64,000 bases of DNA, taken from contig NZ_JACCBF010000001.1 in NCBI RefSeq assembly GCF_013409625.1, positions 4,219,001 through 4,283,000 of the forward strand, given 5' to 3'. The DNA comes from Nocardioides kongjuensis (GTDB lineage: Bacteria > Actinomycetota > Actinomycetes > Propionibacteriales > Nocardioidaceae). The translations under genes were made by a program, and so were the position numbers. Below are positions 1-8,639 of the stretch, in pieces (within the stretch, counting starts at the first letter, position 1; each line of letters begins with the position of its first letter). The notes below the pieces were generated by a model, which did no database searches, was not told where the DNA came from, and worked only from the letters and a program-made list of their open reading frames with translations.

Positions 1-698
1 TCGTCGCCCGGACCGCACTCGCGCACGGCTATCGAGCCTCGTTCGCGCCGATCACCAGCGTCGAGGGCATCGGCAACGGGGCCCACCTCCATGCGTCCGC
101 CTTCAAGGACGGTCGCAACGTCTTCAGCGGCGGCGACCGGGAGTGCGGCATGACCGATGACGGTCTCGCCATGGTGTCGCGCCTCGCCCAGCTCCTCCCG
201 GACACCATCGGTCTCTACGCTCCGAGCGTCCTCAGCAACGAGCGACTTCGGCCCGGCATGTGGAGTGGTGCCTGGGTGTGCTGGGGTCACGAGAACCGCG
301 AGGCCGGAGTCCGGTTCGTGCAGGGAACCGGGGGTCACGGCCAGTCATCGGCGAATTGCGAGGTCAAGGTGATCGACCCGGCGGCCAACCCCTACCTCGT
401 GGTCGCCGCCGTCGTGGCGATCACGCAGGACGCCCTTGCCCATCCGTACGACATCCTGCCCGAGATCCATGTCGATCCGGCCGTCATGACCGACGACGAG
501 CGAGCCCGGAACAAGGTCGGCAGGCTCCCGGGCAGTCTCGCCGACGCGCTCGACCTTCTCGAGAAGAACCAGACTCTGCGCGCCGCGCTGGGAGCCGAGC
601 TGCTCGACTCGTTCGTTGCCGTGCACAGGCACGAGGACGAGGAACACGGCTCGAAGGACCTGGAAGCACGCATCGACCTCCTCCGCTGGAAGTACTGA
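1..698 (+). CDS. Glutamine synthetase family protein, C-terminal part (possible gamma-glutamylpolyamine synthetase)
   Basis: The gene runs in from the left edge; the reading frame starts at base 3 and gives 231 residues. The visible part has the glutamine synthetase motifs NGAHLHAS (substrate loop region) and NREAGVRF (the NR..R phosphate/glutamate-binding motif). It ends 1 base before an FAD amine-oxidase gene. Glutamine synthetase homologues beside such oxidases (PuuA/PuuB, GlnA3 types) ligate glutamate to a polyamine or other amine rather than to ammonia, so this is probably an amine-activating ligase. Because the N-terminus is missing, a true GlnA cannot be excluded. Confidence 0.85.
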   Translation, partial: VARTALAHGYRASFAPITSVEGIGNGAHLHASAFKDGRNVFSGGDRECGMTDDGLAMVSRLAQLLPDTIGLYAPSVLSNERLRPGMWSGAWVCWGHENREAGVRFVQGTGGHGQSSANCEVKVIDPAANPYLVVAAVVAITQDALAHPYDILPEIHVDPAVMTDDERARNKVGRLPGSLADALDLLEKNQTLRAALGAELLDSFVAVHRHEDEEHGSKDLEARIDLLRWKY

Positions 699-699
699 C

Positions 700-2094
700 A
701 TGACGAACCTGACCAAGCACCGCTCGTTCTGGCTCCAAGAGGCTGGCGTCGACGACGTCTGCCCACCGCTGACCGGGAACAGGAAGACCGACGTCGCCAT
801 CGTCGGCGGGGGCTACGTGGGTCTGTGGACGGCGCTTCGCATCAAGGAGCTCGACCCCGCCGTCGACGTCACCATCGTCGAAGCCGACGTGTGCGGCGGG
901 GGCGCCAGTGGTCGCAATGGCGGCTTCGTCCTGTCCTGGTGGCCCAAGTTCGCGTCCTTGACCGCGTTGTGCGGAGAGCAGGAGGCGCTCCGCCTGGCAC
1001 TCGCCTCGGAGGACGCGATCACCGAGATCGGTGAGTTCTGCGCGGCACACTCTCCCGAGGCCGAGTTCCGCCGCTCCGGATGGCTGTGGACCGCCACGTC
1101 CCCCGCACACGACAGGTCCTGGGACGACGTCGTCACGCTGGCCGACCGGGCCAAGGAAGGGACGTTCGAGCATCTCGCGCCCCGAGAGGTCGCTCGACTG
1201 GCCGGCAGCCCGACCCATCTCGCCGGAGTGCTGGAGCACTCGGCTGCGATCGTCCACCCCGGCCACCTGGTCCGCGCCCTGCGCCGGCGAGCACTCGAGC
1301 TGGGTGTCAACATCTACGAGAACACAAAGGTCAAGCGCCTGAACCGTCGAGGCGCTCCCCGCCTGGCCACCGCGGCCGGCACGATCTGCGCCGACCGTGT
1401 CGTCGTCGCCACCAACGCCTGGGCTGCCGGGCTGAAGGAGCTGCACACCCGCCTCTTCGTGATCTCGAGCGACATCGTCGCGACCGAGGAGATCCCGAAT
1501 GAGCTCGATGAGATCGGATGGCGCGAGGGTCCGGCCATCACCGACTCGCAGACGCTCGTCTGCTACTACCGGACGACGGACTCCGGACGTGTCGTCTTCG
1601 GCAAGGGCGGCTGGTCGATCGGGATCGGTGGCCACATGACCAAGGCGATGGAACGCAGCGCCGGTCGTGCGGAGATGGTCACGCGCGACTTCCAGCGCTA
1701 CTACCCGATGTTGCGTCAGGCCAGGATCACGCACGACTGGGCCGGTCCGATCGACCGCACCCACAACAGCCTCCCCATCATCGACTGGCTCAACCGGGAG
1801 AAGACGATCGCGGTCGGGGTGGGCTGGTCCGGGAACGGTGTCGGTCCCAGCGTCGTCGGAGGCAAGATGCTCGCCTCCATGGTCCTGGGCCGGCAGGACG
1901 AATGGAGCTCCGCAGGGCTGGTGTCCGCACGTGCGAAGCACTTTCCACCGGACCCGGTCCGCTACGTCGGTGCCCACCTGGTACGCGAGGCGATCGTCCG
2001 CAAGGAACGAGCCGAAGCGCTCGACCTGCGTCCCAGCCGGGTCGCGGTCGCCATCAGCAACCTGGCCCCGTCCGGCCTGGAAGACAAGTCCTGA
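700..2094 (+). CDS. FAD-dependent oxidoreductase (DAO/PuuB-like amine oxidase)
   Basis: 464 aa. A Rossmann dinucleotide-binding motif VGGGYVG lies at residues 35-41, followed by the GGGASGRNGGF segment typical of the D-amino-acid oxidase / gamma-glutamylputrescine oxidase family, and a C-terminal GVGWSGNGVGPS FAD-binding segment. The ATG at 700 was chosen because it follows the ligase stop by 1 base and gives the usual N-terminal length; an upstream ATG at 616 lies inside the ligase. With the ligase upstream, the pair fits gamma-glutamylation then oxidation of an amine. The substrate is not determined by sequence. Confidence 0.82.
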   Translation: MTNLTKHRSFWLQEAGVDDVCPPLTGNRKTDVAIVGGGYVGLWTALRIKELDPAVDVTIVEADVCGGGASGRNGGFVLSWWPKFASLTALCGEQEALRLALASEDAITEIGEFCAAHSPEAEFRRSGWLWTATSPAHDRSWDDVVTLADRAKEGTFEHLAPREVARLAGSPTHLAGVLEHSAAIVHPGHLVRALRRRALELGVNIYENTKVKRLNRRGAPRLATAAGTICADRVVVATNAWAAGLKELHTRLFVISSDIVATEEIPNELDEIGWREGPAITDSQTLVCYYRTTDSGRVVFGKGGWSIGIGGHMTKAMERSAGRAEMVTRDFQRYYPMLRQARITHDWAGPIDRTHNSLPIIDWLNREKTIAVGVGWSGNGVGPSVVGGKMLASMVLGRQDEWSSAGLVSARAKHFPPDPVRYVGAHLVREAIVRKERAEALDLRPSRVAVAISNLAPSGLEDKS

Positions 2095-2228
2095 TGGTGC
2101 GTGGCACCGACCGTGGGTGACGACGAGACCAGGCGCGGCCGGGGCGGCCCGCCGCTGGTCGGAGCCGCTACGACGGGCGGCGGTCGTCGCCGTTGTGGCG
2201 GCCTGACGGGGACGGTCATGCTGGAGCC
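2095..2228. other. Intergenic region without recognisable signals
   Basis: 134 bases between the amine oxidase and rocD genes. No clear promoter, palindrome or small ORF with a ribosome-binding site was seen; it presumably holds the rocD promoter. Confidence 0.4.
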
Positions 2229-3458
2229 ATGACGACCACCCGCCACCACATCGACCTCGTCGAGACCTACGCCGCGCACAACTACCACCCGCTGCCGGTG
2301 GTGCTCGCGTCCGGAGAGGGTGCGTGGGTGACCGACGTCGAGGGCCGGCGGTACCTCGACTGCCTCGCCGGCTATTCGGCGCTCAACTTCGGCCACGGCC
2401 ACCCGCGCCTGGTCGCCCGGGCGACGGAGCAGCTGCAGCGGCTGACCCTGACCAGCCGGGCCTTCCACAACGACCAGCTCGGTCCGTTCGTGGAGGCGCT
2501 CGCCGGGCTGACCGGCAAGCAGATGGTGCTGCCGATGAACTCCGGCGCCGAGGCGGTGGAGACGGCGATCAAGGTCAGCCGCAAGTGGGGTTACCAGGTC
2601 AAGGGCGTCACGCCGGGCGCCGCCACGATCGTCACGATGAGCGGCAACTTCCACGGCCGCACGACGACGATCGTCGGCTTCTCCGACGACCCCGACGCCA
2701 CCACCGACCACGGGCCCTTCACCCCCGGCTTCACCCGGGTCCCGTACGGCGACCTGCCGGCCGTCGCTGCCGCGATCGACGCCGCCGCGGGGAACACGGT
2801 CGCGGTGCTGCTCGAGCCGATCCAGGGCGAGGGCGGCGTGGTCATCCCTCCCGACGGCTTCCTGCGCGGGCTGCGTGAGCTGTGCACCGAGCGCAACGTG
2901 CTGATGGTCGCCGACGAGATCCAGTCCGGTCTCGGCCGCACCGGGCGGACCTTCGCCTGCGACCACGAGGACGTGGTACCGGACATCTACGTCCTCGGAA
3001 AGGCGCTGGGCGGAGGGATCCTGCCGGTGTCCGCGATCGCCGCGGACCGCGAGGTGCTCGATGTCGTCCGCCCGGGCACCCACGGCTCGACCTTCGGCGG
3101 CAGCCCGCTCGCGGCCGCCGTCGGGCACGAGGTGGTCGGACTGCTGGCGACCGGGGAGTACCAGGAACGCGCACGGGTGCTCGGGAAGCGACTCGTCGCA
3201 GGACTCGACGCTCTGGTCGGATCGGGACTGGTCGCGGTGCGGGCACGAGGGCTCTGGGCCGGGGTCGACGTCGACCCGGGGCTGATGACCGGACGCCGCG
3301 TGTGCGAGGAGCTGATGGCACGCGGGGTCCTCGCCAAGGACACCCACGGCTCGACCGTCCGCTTCGCCCCGCCGTTGGTGTGCACCGAGGACGACGTCGA
3401 CCTGCTCGTGAGCACCCTCCGGAGCGTTCTCGAGCAGGCACTACTGTCGGCCGGGTGA
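2229..3458 (+). CDS. rocD: Ornithine aminotransferase (ornithine-oxo-acid transaminase)
   Basis: 409 aa, PLP-dependent class III aminotransferase. It has MNSGAEAVETAIK near the N-terminus, ADEIQSGLGRTG and the PLP lysine at K258 in LGKALGGG, all characteristic of RocD. It converts L-ornithine to glutamate-5-semialdehyde. The ATG at 2229 is preferred over the in-frame upstream start at 2193 because homologues begin close to it. The 134-base gap to the oxidase upstream suggests its own promoter. The stop overlaps the next gene's GTG by 4 bases, so the following SDR is probably translationally coupled. Confidence 0.82.
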   Translation: MTTTRHHIDLVETYAAHNYHPLPVVLASGEGAWVTDVEGRRYLDCLAGYSALNFGHGHPRLVARATEQLQRLTLTSRAFHNDQLGPFVEALAGLTGKQMVLPMNSGAEAVETAIKVSRKWGYQVKGVTPGAATIVTMSGNFHGRTTTIVGFSDDPDATTDHGPFTPGFTRVPYGDLPAVAAAIDAAAGNTVAVLLEPIQGEGGVVIPPDGFLRGLRELCTERNVLMVADEIQSGLGRTGRTFACDHEDVVPDIYVLGKALGGGILPVSAIAADREVLDVVRPGTHGSTFGGSPLAAAVGHEVVGLLATGEYQERARVLGKRLVAGLDALVGSGLVAVRARGLWAGVDVDPGLMTGRRVCEELMARGVLAKDTHGSTVRFAPPLVCTEDDVDLLVSTLRSVLEQALLSAG

Positions 3459-4228
3459 GCGACCAGCAGCCCCTGCGTGTCCTGATCACCGGCGCCGCCT
3501 CCGGGCTCGGCGCCGCCCTCGCCCGGGCCTGGGAGGACCGGGGCGCCGACGTGCTCCGCACCGACCGCGCACCCGCCGACGGGATCCTCACGCTCGACAT
3601 CACCAGCGACGCCGACTGGGCCGCCGCCCGTGAGCACGTCGAGCAGACCTGGGGCGGCCTGGACGTCCTGGTCAACAACGCCGGTATCGCCGGCGGTGGG
3701 CGGCTCGACGTGGCGGGGATCGACGAGTGGCAGCGGCTGGTCGACATCAACCTGCTCGGCGCCGTCCGCGGGACCGCCACGTTCACGCCGGTCTTCAAGC
3801 GCCAGGGGAGTGGTCGGGTCGTCAACGTCGCCTCGCTGGCCGGTCTGGTGCACCCGGCCGGGATGGGCGGCTACAACGCCACCAAGGCTGCTGTCGTCGC
3901 GCTCACCGAGACCACCGGGCACGAGCTCGCGGCGCACGGCGTGAGCGCGCACGTCGTGTGCCCGTCGTACTTCCGCACCAACCTGATGGCCGGTGTCGAG
4001 GGCCGCGACGCCGCGCTGCAGCAGGTGATGACGAAGCTGGTCGAGGACGCGCCGCTCGGGCCCGACGAGATCGCGGCTGCGGTGCTCGACGCCATCGACG
4101 CCGGCACGGAGCTGATCATCCCCGACGAGGCCGCGCGGGCGGCGTACCAGCTCAAGGTGACCGACCGGCCGTCGTACGACGCCGTGATGCGCGCCCAGGC
4201 CCGCAAGCTCGACGCGGTGGCCGAGTGA
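3455..4228 (+). CDS. Short-chain dehydrogenase/reductase
   Basis: 257 aa with a classical SDR layout: TGxxxGxG nucleotide motif (ITGAASGLG) at the N-terminus, NNAG, a catalytic Ser in VASLAG and YNATK carrying the catalytic Tyr and Lys. The GTG start overlaps the rocD stop (GTGA). It is followed by another GTGA overlap with a kinase-fold protein; SDR, phosphotransferase and histidine phosphatase genes often sit together in actinobacterial acyl-CoA or alcohol metabolism loci. Substrate unknown. Confidence 0.85.
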   Translation: MSDQQPLRVLITGAASGLGAALARAWEDRGADVLRTDRAPADGILTLDITSDADWAAAREHVEQTWGGLDVLVNNAGIAGGGRLDVAGIDEWQRLVDINLLGAVRGTATFTPVFKRQGSGRVVNVASLAGLVHPAGMGGYNATKAAVVALTETTGHELAAHGVSAHVVCPSYFRTNLMAGVEGRDAALQQVMTKLVEDAPLGPDEIAAAVLDAIDAGTELIIPDEAARAAYQLKVTDRPSYDAVMRAQARKLDAVAE

Positions 4229-5301
4229 GCGGCGCGCGCGTGGACGAGTCGCGTCCGGTCCGCGACGAGGACGCCTTCGACGTCGCCGCCGTCGAGGCCT
4301 GGCTGGACCGCGGACCGATCGCGGAGGTGCGCCAGTTCCCCGGCGGCGCCTCGAACCTGACCTACCTGCTGCGGATGCAGGACGGCCCCGACCTGATCCT
4401 GCGCCGCCCGCCGGTCGGCACCAAGGCGAAGGGCGCCCACGACATGGGCCGCGAGTACCGGATCCAGGACGCGCTCGAGCCGGTCTTCCCCCAGGTGCCG
4501 GCGATGGCGGCGTACTGCACCGCGGAGGACAGCCCCATCGGCAGCGAGCTCTACGTGATGGAGCGGCTCGACGGGCTGATCCCGCGCCGCGACTTCGGGT
4601 TCCCCGTCAGCGAGAGCCAGGCGAGCGCGCTGTGCGACGCCGCCGTCGACACGCTCGTCGCTCTGCACGCCGTCGACGTGTCCGCCGTGCCGGGCCTCGC
4701 GGCGCTCAACAAGGGCGACGGGTACGTCGCGCGCCAGGTCGTGGGGTGGATCGCCCGCCTCGACGACGCCCGCACCGACGACACCGGCGACTGGTCCGAC
4801 ATCACCGGCTGGCTCACCACGCACCAGCCCGCCGACGTCGGACAGCGGATGATCCACAACGACTACCGCTTCGACAACATGGTCCTCGACGCCGACGACC
4901 CCACCCGGATCATCGGCCTGCTCGACTGGGAGCTGGCCACCGTGGGCGACCCGCTGATGGACCTCGGCTGCACGCTGGCCTACTGGGTGCAGGGCGACGA
5001 CGACGAGTTCTTCCAGCTGTTCCGCCGCCAGCCCACGACCGCGCCGGGCATGTGGACCCGCCAGCAGGTCGTCGACGCCTACTGCGCCCGCAGCGGGCTG
5101 TCCCTGACGCCGGCGCGGTGGACGTTCTACGAGGTCTTCGGCCTGTTCCGCCTGGCCGTGATCGCCCAGCAGATCTGGTACCGCTACGTCCACGGCCAGA
5201 CCACCAACGAGGCGTACGCCGCGTTCGGGCCCGCGGTCGGTTACCTCGAGGCGCGCTGCCGTCAGGTCCTGGCGGCGCTGACTGCAGGGGAGGGTGCCTG
5301 A
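4225..5301 (+). CDS. Phosphotransferase family protein (APH/kinase fold)
   Basis: 358 aa. It has the aminoglycoside-phosphotransferase fold with the catalytic loop IHNDYRFDN (Brenner motif) and the metal-binding segment GLLDWELATVGDP. The family resembles the FadE36/ACAD10-associated phosphotransferases of acyl-CoA metabolism rather than antibiotic resistance enzymes. Start GTG overlaps the SDR stop by 4 bases and the stop overlaps the next ATG by 1 base, so it is inside a coupled operon. Its phosphoacceptor is unknown, and a resistance role is unlikely given the context. Confidence 0.8.
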   Translation: MSGARVDESRPVRDEDAFDVAAVEAWLDRGPIAEVRQFPGGASNLTYLLRMQDGPDLILRRPPVGTKAKGAHDMGREYRIQDALEPVFPQVPAMAAYCTAEDSPIGSELYVMERLDGLIPRRDFGFPVSESQASALCDAAVDTLVALHAVDVSAVPGLAALNKGDGYVARQVVGWIARLDDARTDDTGDWSDITGWLTTHQPADVGQRMIHNDYRFDNMVLDADDPTRIIGLLDWELATVGDPLMDLGCTLAYWVQGDDDEFFQLFRRQPTTAPGMWTRQQVVDAYCARSGLSLTPARWTFYEVFGLFRLAVIAQQIWYRYVHGQTTNEAYAAFGPAVGYLEARCRQVLAALTAGEGA

Positions 5302-5975
5302 TGGGGGTGCTGCTGCTGGTCCGCCACGGCCAGGCGTCCTTCGGGTCCGACGACTACGACGTGCTCTCCGAGACCGGGTGGGAGCAGGGTCGGGTGCTCG
5401 GCCGCTGGCTCGCCAAGGAGGGGCCCGAGCCGGCCTCGGTCGTGCACGGCGGGATGCGCCGGCACCGCGAGACCTGGGAGGCGATCGCCGAGGGTGCCGG
5501 TTGGGGCCCGGGATCGCCCGAGGCCGCGGTCGACGAGGACTGGGCCGAGTTCGACCACCTCGGCGTCCTGGCGCGCTACGCCGAGGCGACCGGCGCGGTC
5601 GTCGACCACACCACCGATCGCCGCGCCTTCCAGGAGCAGTTCGAGGTCTCCACCGCGCACTGGACCGCGGCCGGTCCCGACGGCGGCTACCCCGAGCCCT
5701 ACGACGCTTTCGTCGGCCGCGCCCGCGCGGCCCTCGACGCCGCGGCCGCCCGGCCGGGACCCACGCTCGTCGTCACGTCCGGAGGAGTGATCGCGGCGCT
5801 GGCCGCGCTGCTCGTCGTACCGGACACGTCGGCGGTGGGACCCGTGTGGGCGCGGTTCAACACGGTCATCGCGAACACCTCGGTGAGCCGGGTGATCGTC
5901 GGTGCGAGCGGCGCCCGGTTGCTCACCTTCAACGAGCACCCGCACCTGCCGCGGTCGCTGGTGACCTACCGCTAG
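5301..5975 (+). CDS. Histidine phosphatase family protein
   Basis: 224 aa. The N-terminal RHGQ motif (LLLVRHGQAS) carries the phospho-accepting histidine of the phosphoglycerate-mutase-like histidine phosphatase family, and a C-terminal VVTSGGV segment replaces the more usual second-histidine SHG signature, which is an oddity worth noting. The start ATG shares its first base with the previous stop. Last member of the SDR / phosphotransferase / phosphatase group; substrate unknown. Confidence 0.78.
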   Translation: MGVLLLVRHGQASFGSDDYDVLSETGWEQGRVLGRWLAKEGPEPASVVHGGMRRHRETWEAIAEGAGWGPGSPEAAVDEDWAEFDHLGVLARYAEATGAVVDHTTDRRAFQEQFEVSTAHWTAAGPDGGYPEPYDAFVGRARAALDAAAARPGPTLVVTSGGVIAALAALLVVPDTSAVGPVWARFNTVIANTSVSRVIVGASGARLLTFNEHPHLPRSLVTYR

Positions 5976-5985
5976 GCAGGTGGGC

Positions 5986-7077
5986 ATGTCCGACCAGGTG
6001 ATGAACGCCGTCATCGCGACCGCCCTCGGCACCGTGGTGGCGGTGCTGCTGCTGATCCCGGTCGCCGCGGTGGAGTACCGCAAGGACGGGCGGCTGGGCC
6101 CGCGCGACCTGACCGTGCTGCTCTCCGGTGCGGTCTACGGGCTGGCCCTGTGGACGTACACCCTGCTGCCGATGCCGGCGGACGACGACTACGCCTGTGC
6201 GGGCCGGCAGACGGTCCCGTTCGACACGATCCGCGCGATCGACTGGGGCGACCTCGGCTCCCGGGCCGGGCTGTCGGCGCTCGTGCACGACGCGGCGTTC
6301 CTGCAGGTGGCGCTCAACGTGCTGCTGTTCGTGCCGCTCGGCTGGTTCGTGCGGCGCATCGCGCGGCGCGGTGTCGTGGTCGCGACCCTGCTCGGCTTCT
6401 CGGTCTCGCTGCTGATCGAGACCACGCAGGCCACCGGCGTGTGGCACCTCTACGACTGCGCCTACCGGCTCTTCGACGTCGACGACCTGATGATCAACAC
6501 GCTCGGCGCGACCCTCGGCTCGCTGGTCTCGGCGATCTTCATCCGCCGGCAGCGCCCCGAGGTCGTCTGGCCGACGACCATCACGCTCGGCCGCCGCTGG
6601 GTCGGCATGGTCTGCGACGGGCTGTTCGTGCTGCTGCTCGGCTCGACGCTGTCGATCGCGTGGCGGGCGGTGCAGCTGTACGTCGTGGAGGTGCCCTTCG
6701 AGGACCTGCCGACCACGCCCGAGCGCCTGCTGCAGTGGGGCGTCCCGGGGCTGGTCGAGGCGGTCGCCGTGCTCCTCGGCGGGCGGAGCGTCGGCGAGTG
6801 GGTGGTGTCGGTGCGCACGACCGGCGGGCGCGGCCCGGTCCCGGTCGCCCGCCTCGTCAAGCTCGTGACCGGGGTCGGCCCGTTCGTGGCGCTGCTCGCG
6901 ATCCCGGGCGCCTGGACCGGACCGGTGCTCGCGCTCTTCGTCGTCGTCAGCCTAGTGGCGGCGGTCCCCAGGGCGGGCGGGCACCGCGGCCTGTCCCACG
7001 GCGCTGCCGGGCTCGACCTCGAGATAGTGCTGCCGCGGTCGGCGCGCGAGCGGGAACCGGTCAGATCAGCTTCTTGA
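5986..7077 (+). CDS. VanZ-like membrane protein fused to an RDD domain
   Basis: 363 aa, multi-spanning membrane protein. The N-terminal half has VanZ-like features: hydrophobic helices, the NVLLFVPLGW segment and IETTQ...DVDDLMINTLGA. The C-terminal half (from about residue 200, LGRRWVGMVCDGLFV onward) looks like an RDD membrane domain with its Arg and Asp residues and RSVGEWVVSVR. The ATG at 5986 is preferred to the GTG at 5980 because AGGCAGG lies at suitable spacing. Its 3' end overlaps the reverse SDR gene by 17 bases. VanZ homologues are linked to glycopeptide tolerance and cell-envelope functions, but the role here is unknown. Confidence 0.75.
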   Translation: MSDQVMNAVIATALGTVVAVLLLIPVAAVEYRKDGRLGPRDLTVLLSGAVYGLALWTYTLLPMPADDDYACAGRQTVPFDTIRAIDWGDLGSRAGLSALVHDAAFLQVALNVLLFVPLGWFVRRIARRGVVVATLLGFSVSLLIETTQATGVWHLYDCAYRLFDVDDLMINTLGATLGSLVSAIFIRRQRPEVVWPTTITLGRRWVGMVCDGLFVLLLGSTLSIAWRAVQLYVVEVPFEDLPTTPERLLQWGVPGLVEAVAVLLGGRSVGEWVVSVRTTGGRGPVPVARLVKLVTGVGPFVALLAIPGAWTGPVLALFVVVSLVAAVPRAGGHRGLSHGAAGLDLEIVLPRSAREREPVRSAS

Positions 7078-7822
7078 GCACCCCGAGCGGGGCGTGCTTC
7101 ATGACCGGCGCCATCGCCGCCCACGGCAGCGGCGGCACGCAGGCGTCGGCGACCTCCTTCTCGATGGCGGCCACCATCGCCGCCACGCCCTTCTCGGTCG
7201 ACGACATCAGCGGCGTGTGCTGGTCGACCTTGTCGTTCATCTCCGAGCGGATGTAGCCCGGGTAGAGCACGGTGACCTTGATCCTCTTCTGCAGCCTCGT
7301 GCCGTGCAGCTCGGTCCGCAGCCCCTCGGCCAGGTGCGCGACGCCGGCCTTGGTGGCGGCGTACGTCGTCATCGAGGAGGGCATGCCGCGCATCGCCGAC
7401 ATCGAGGACACCATCACCAGGTGCCCGGCCTCCTGGGCGCGGAAGACCTCCATCGCGGCCTCGGTCTGCGCGAGCGCGCCGACGAAGTTGGTCATCGCGG
7501 TCTCGAGGTTGGCGTCGAAGCGGCCGGTGCCCAGCTTCGCGCCCTTGCCGAGGCCGGCGTTGACCACGACCCGGTCCAGCCGGCCGAGCTCGTCGCGCAG
7601 CTCGCCGAACACCCGGAAGACGGCGGCGTGGTCGGTCACGTCGAGTGCGCGCAGCGCGACCCGGCGCTCGGGGTGGGCCGCGCGGATCTCGTCCGCGAGC
7701 TCCTCGAGCCGCTCGGTACGCCGCGCCGCGAGTGCGAGGTCGTACCCGCGAGCGGCGAACTGGCGGGCCATCTCGGCGCCCAGCCCGCTGGACGCGCCGG
7801 TGATCAGGATCGTCGGTGCCAT
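7061..7822 (-). CDS. Short-chain dehydrogenase/reductase
   Basis: 253 aa. The N-terminus has the NAD(P)-binding motif LITGASSGLG, then NAGLGKG, a catalytic Ser in VSSMSA and YAATK. The C-terminus (PLPWAAMAPVMKHAPLGVLKKL) is typical of the actinobacterial SDRs related to fatty-acyl or sterol chemistry. The ATG at 7822 is the only start that places the Rossmann motif at the usual position. It converges with the VanZ-RDD gene and diverges from the calcium-repeat protein gene. Substrate unknown. Confidence 0.85.
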   Translation of the reverse strand: MAPTILITGASSGLGAEMARQFAARGYDLALAARRTERLEELADEIRAAHPERRVALRALDVTDHAAVFRVFGELRDELGRLDRVVVNAGLGKGAKLGTGRFDANLETAMTNFVGALAQTEAAMEVFRAQEAGHLVMVSSMSAMRGMPSSMTTYAATKAGVAHLAEGLRTELHGTRLQKRIKVTVLYPGYIRSEMNDKVDQHTPLMSSTEKGVAAMVAAIEKEVADACVPPLPWAAMAPVMKHAPLGVLKKLI

Positions 7823-7885
7823 GGCGGCAGTCTGGCGCACCGACCCCTGTGGCAGGGTGACCGCCGGGCTCGGAAGGGAGCAGCG

Positions 7886-8623
7886 ATGCGGAGGATCGGG
7901 ATGATCCGGACCAGCGTGGCGGTCGTGCTGCTGGCGAGTGCCGGCGCGACGGGCGCGCCCGCGCTGGCGAAGGCACCGGTGCCGACCTGCGCGGGCAAGC
8001 GCGCCACGATCGTGGACCCCTCGAAGGGCAACGACCGGATCGTCGGGACCAGCAGGCGTGACGTGATCGTCGCCGGCCGCGGCAAGGGCCGCGACGTCGT
8101 CCTCGGGCTCGACGGCGACGACCTGGTCTGCGGCGACGCCCGGACCCGGGTGCTCGGCGGGCGCGGCGACGACACCGTCTACCACGCCGGAAGCGCAGAC
8201 GGCGGCAAGGGCGCCGACCGGTTCCACGGTGTCGGCACGGCACGCGGCGGCAAAGGCGCCGACGCCTACTGGGCCCCGATGGGCACCGGCTCCTTCGACG
8301 GCGGTGCGGGCCATGACCGGGTGGTCTTCTACGAGGGCTACGTCCCCGGCACCACCTCGGGCGTCTACGTCAACCTCGCGCTGGGCCTGGCGTCCGCGGA
8401 AGCCGAGGTGGGCAGCCTCCGGATGCGGACCACCCTCGCCGGGACCGAGGAGGTCCGCGGCACGCCGGACGACGACCTGATCCTGGGCGACGCCCTCGAC
8501 GACGTCCTGCGTGGAGGCGACGGCAACGACGTCCTCAACGGCCGGGCCGGGCTCGACACCGTCGTCGGCGGGCGCGGCAAGGACACCTGCACCGGCGAGC
8601 TGCGCCGGGGCTGCGAGCAGTAG
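7886..8623 (+). CDS. Secreted calcium-binding repeat (RTX-like) protein
   Basis: 245 aa with an N-terminal signal peptide (about residues 1-28, hydrophobic VAVVLLASAGATGAPALA) followed by Gly/Asp-rich hemolysin-type repeats such as GGRGDDTV, GGKGADRF, GGDGNDVLNG and GGRGKD. These form parallel beta-rolls that bind calcium. It has paired cysteines near both ends, possibly disulfides. GAAGGGAG-like ribosome binding sequence lies just upstream of the ATG. Probably an exported surface protein; no catalytic domain is visible, so the function is unknown. Confidence 0.75.
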   Translation: MRRIGMIRTSVAVVLLASAGATGAPALAKAPVPTCAGKRATIVDPSKGNDRIVGTSRRDVIVAGRGKGRDVVLGLDGDDLVCGDARTRVLGGRGDDTVYHAGSADGGKGADRFHGVGTARGGKGADAYWAPMGTGSFDGGAGHDRVVFYEGYVPGTTSGVYVNLALGLASAEAEVGSLRMRTTLAGTEEVRGTPDDDLILGDALDDVLRGGDGNDVLNGRAGLDTVVGGRGKDTCTGELRRGCEQ

Positions 8624-8624
8624 C

Positions 8625-8639
8625 GCCCGCCGGCCGGGC
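8625..8639. terminator. Short GC palindrome between convergent genes
   Basis: A 15-base GC-rich palindrome (arms GCCCG/CGGGC around a CCGGC centre) occupies the whole gap between two convergent genes. It could act as a bidirectional terminator hairpin; no T-tract is present, so this is only suggestive. Confidence 0.3.

Noticed and set aside
4225..5301. Aminoglycoside resistance kinase
   Set aside because: The kinase motifs are those of the fold in general, and the operon context (SDR, histidine phosphatase) and sequence resemble acyl-CoA-associated phosphotransferases.
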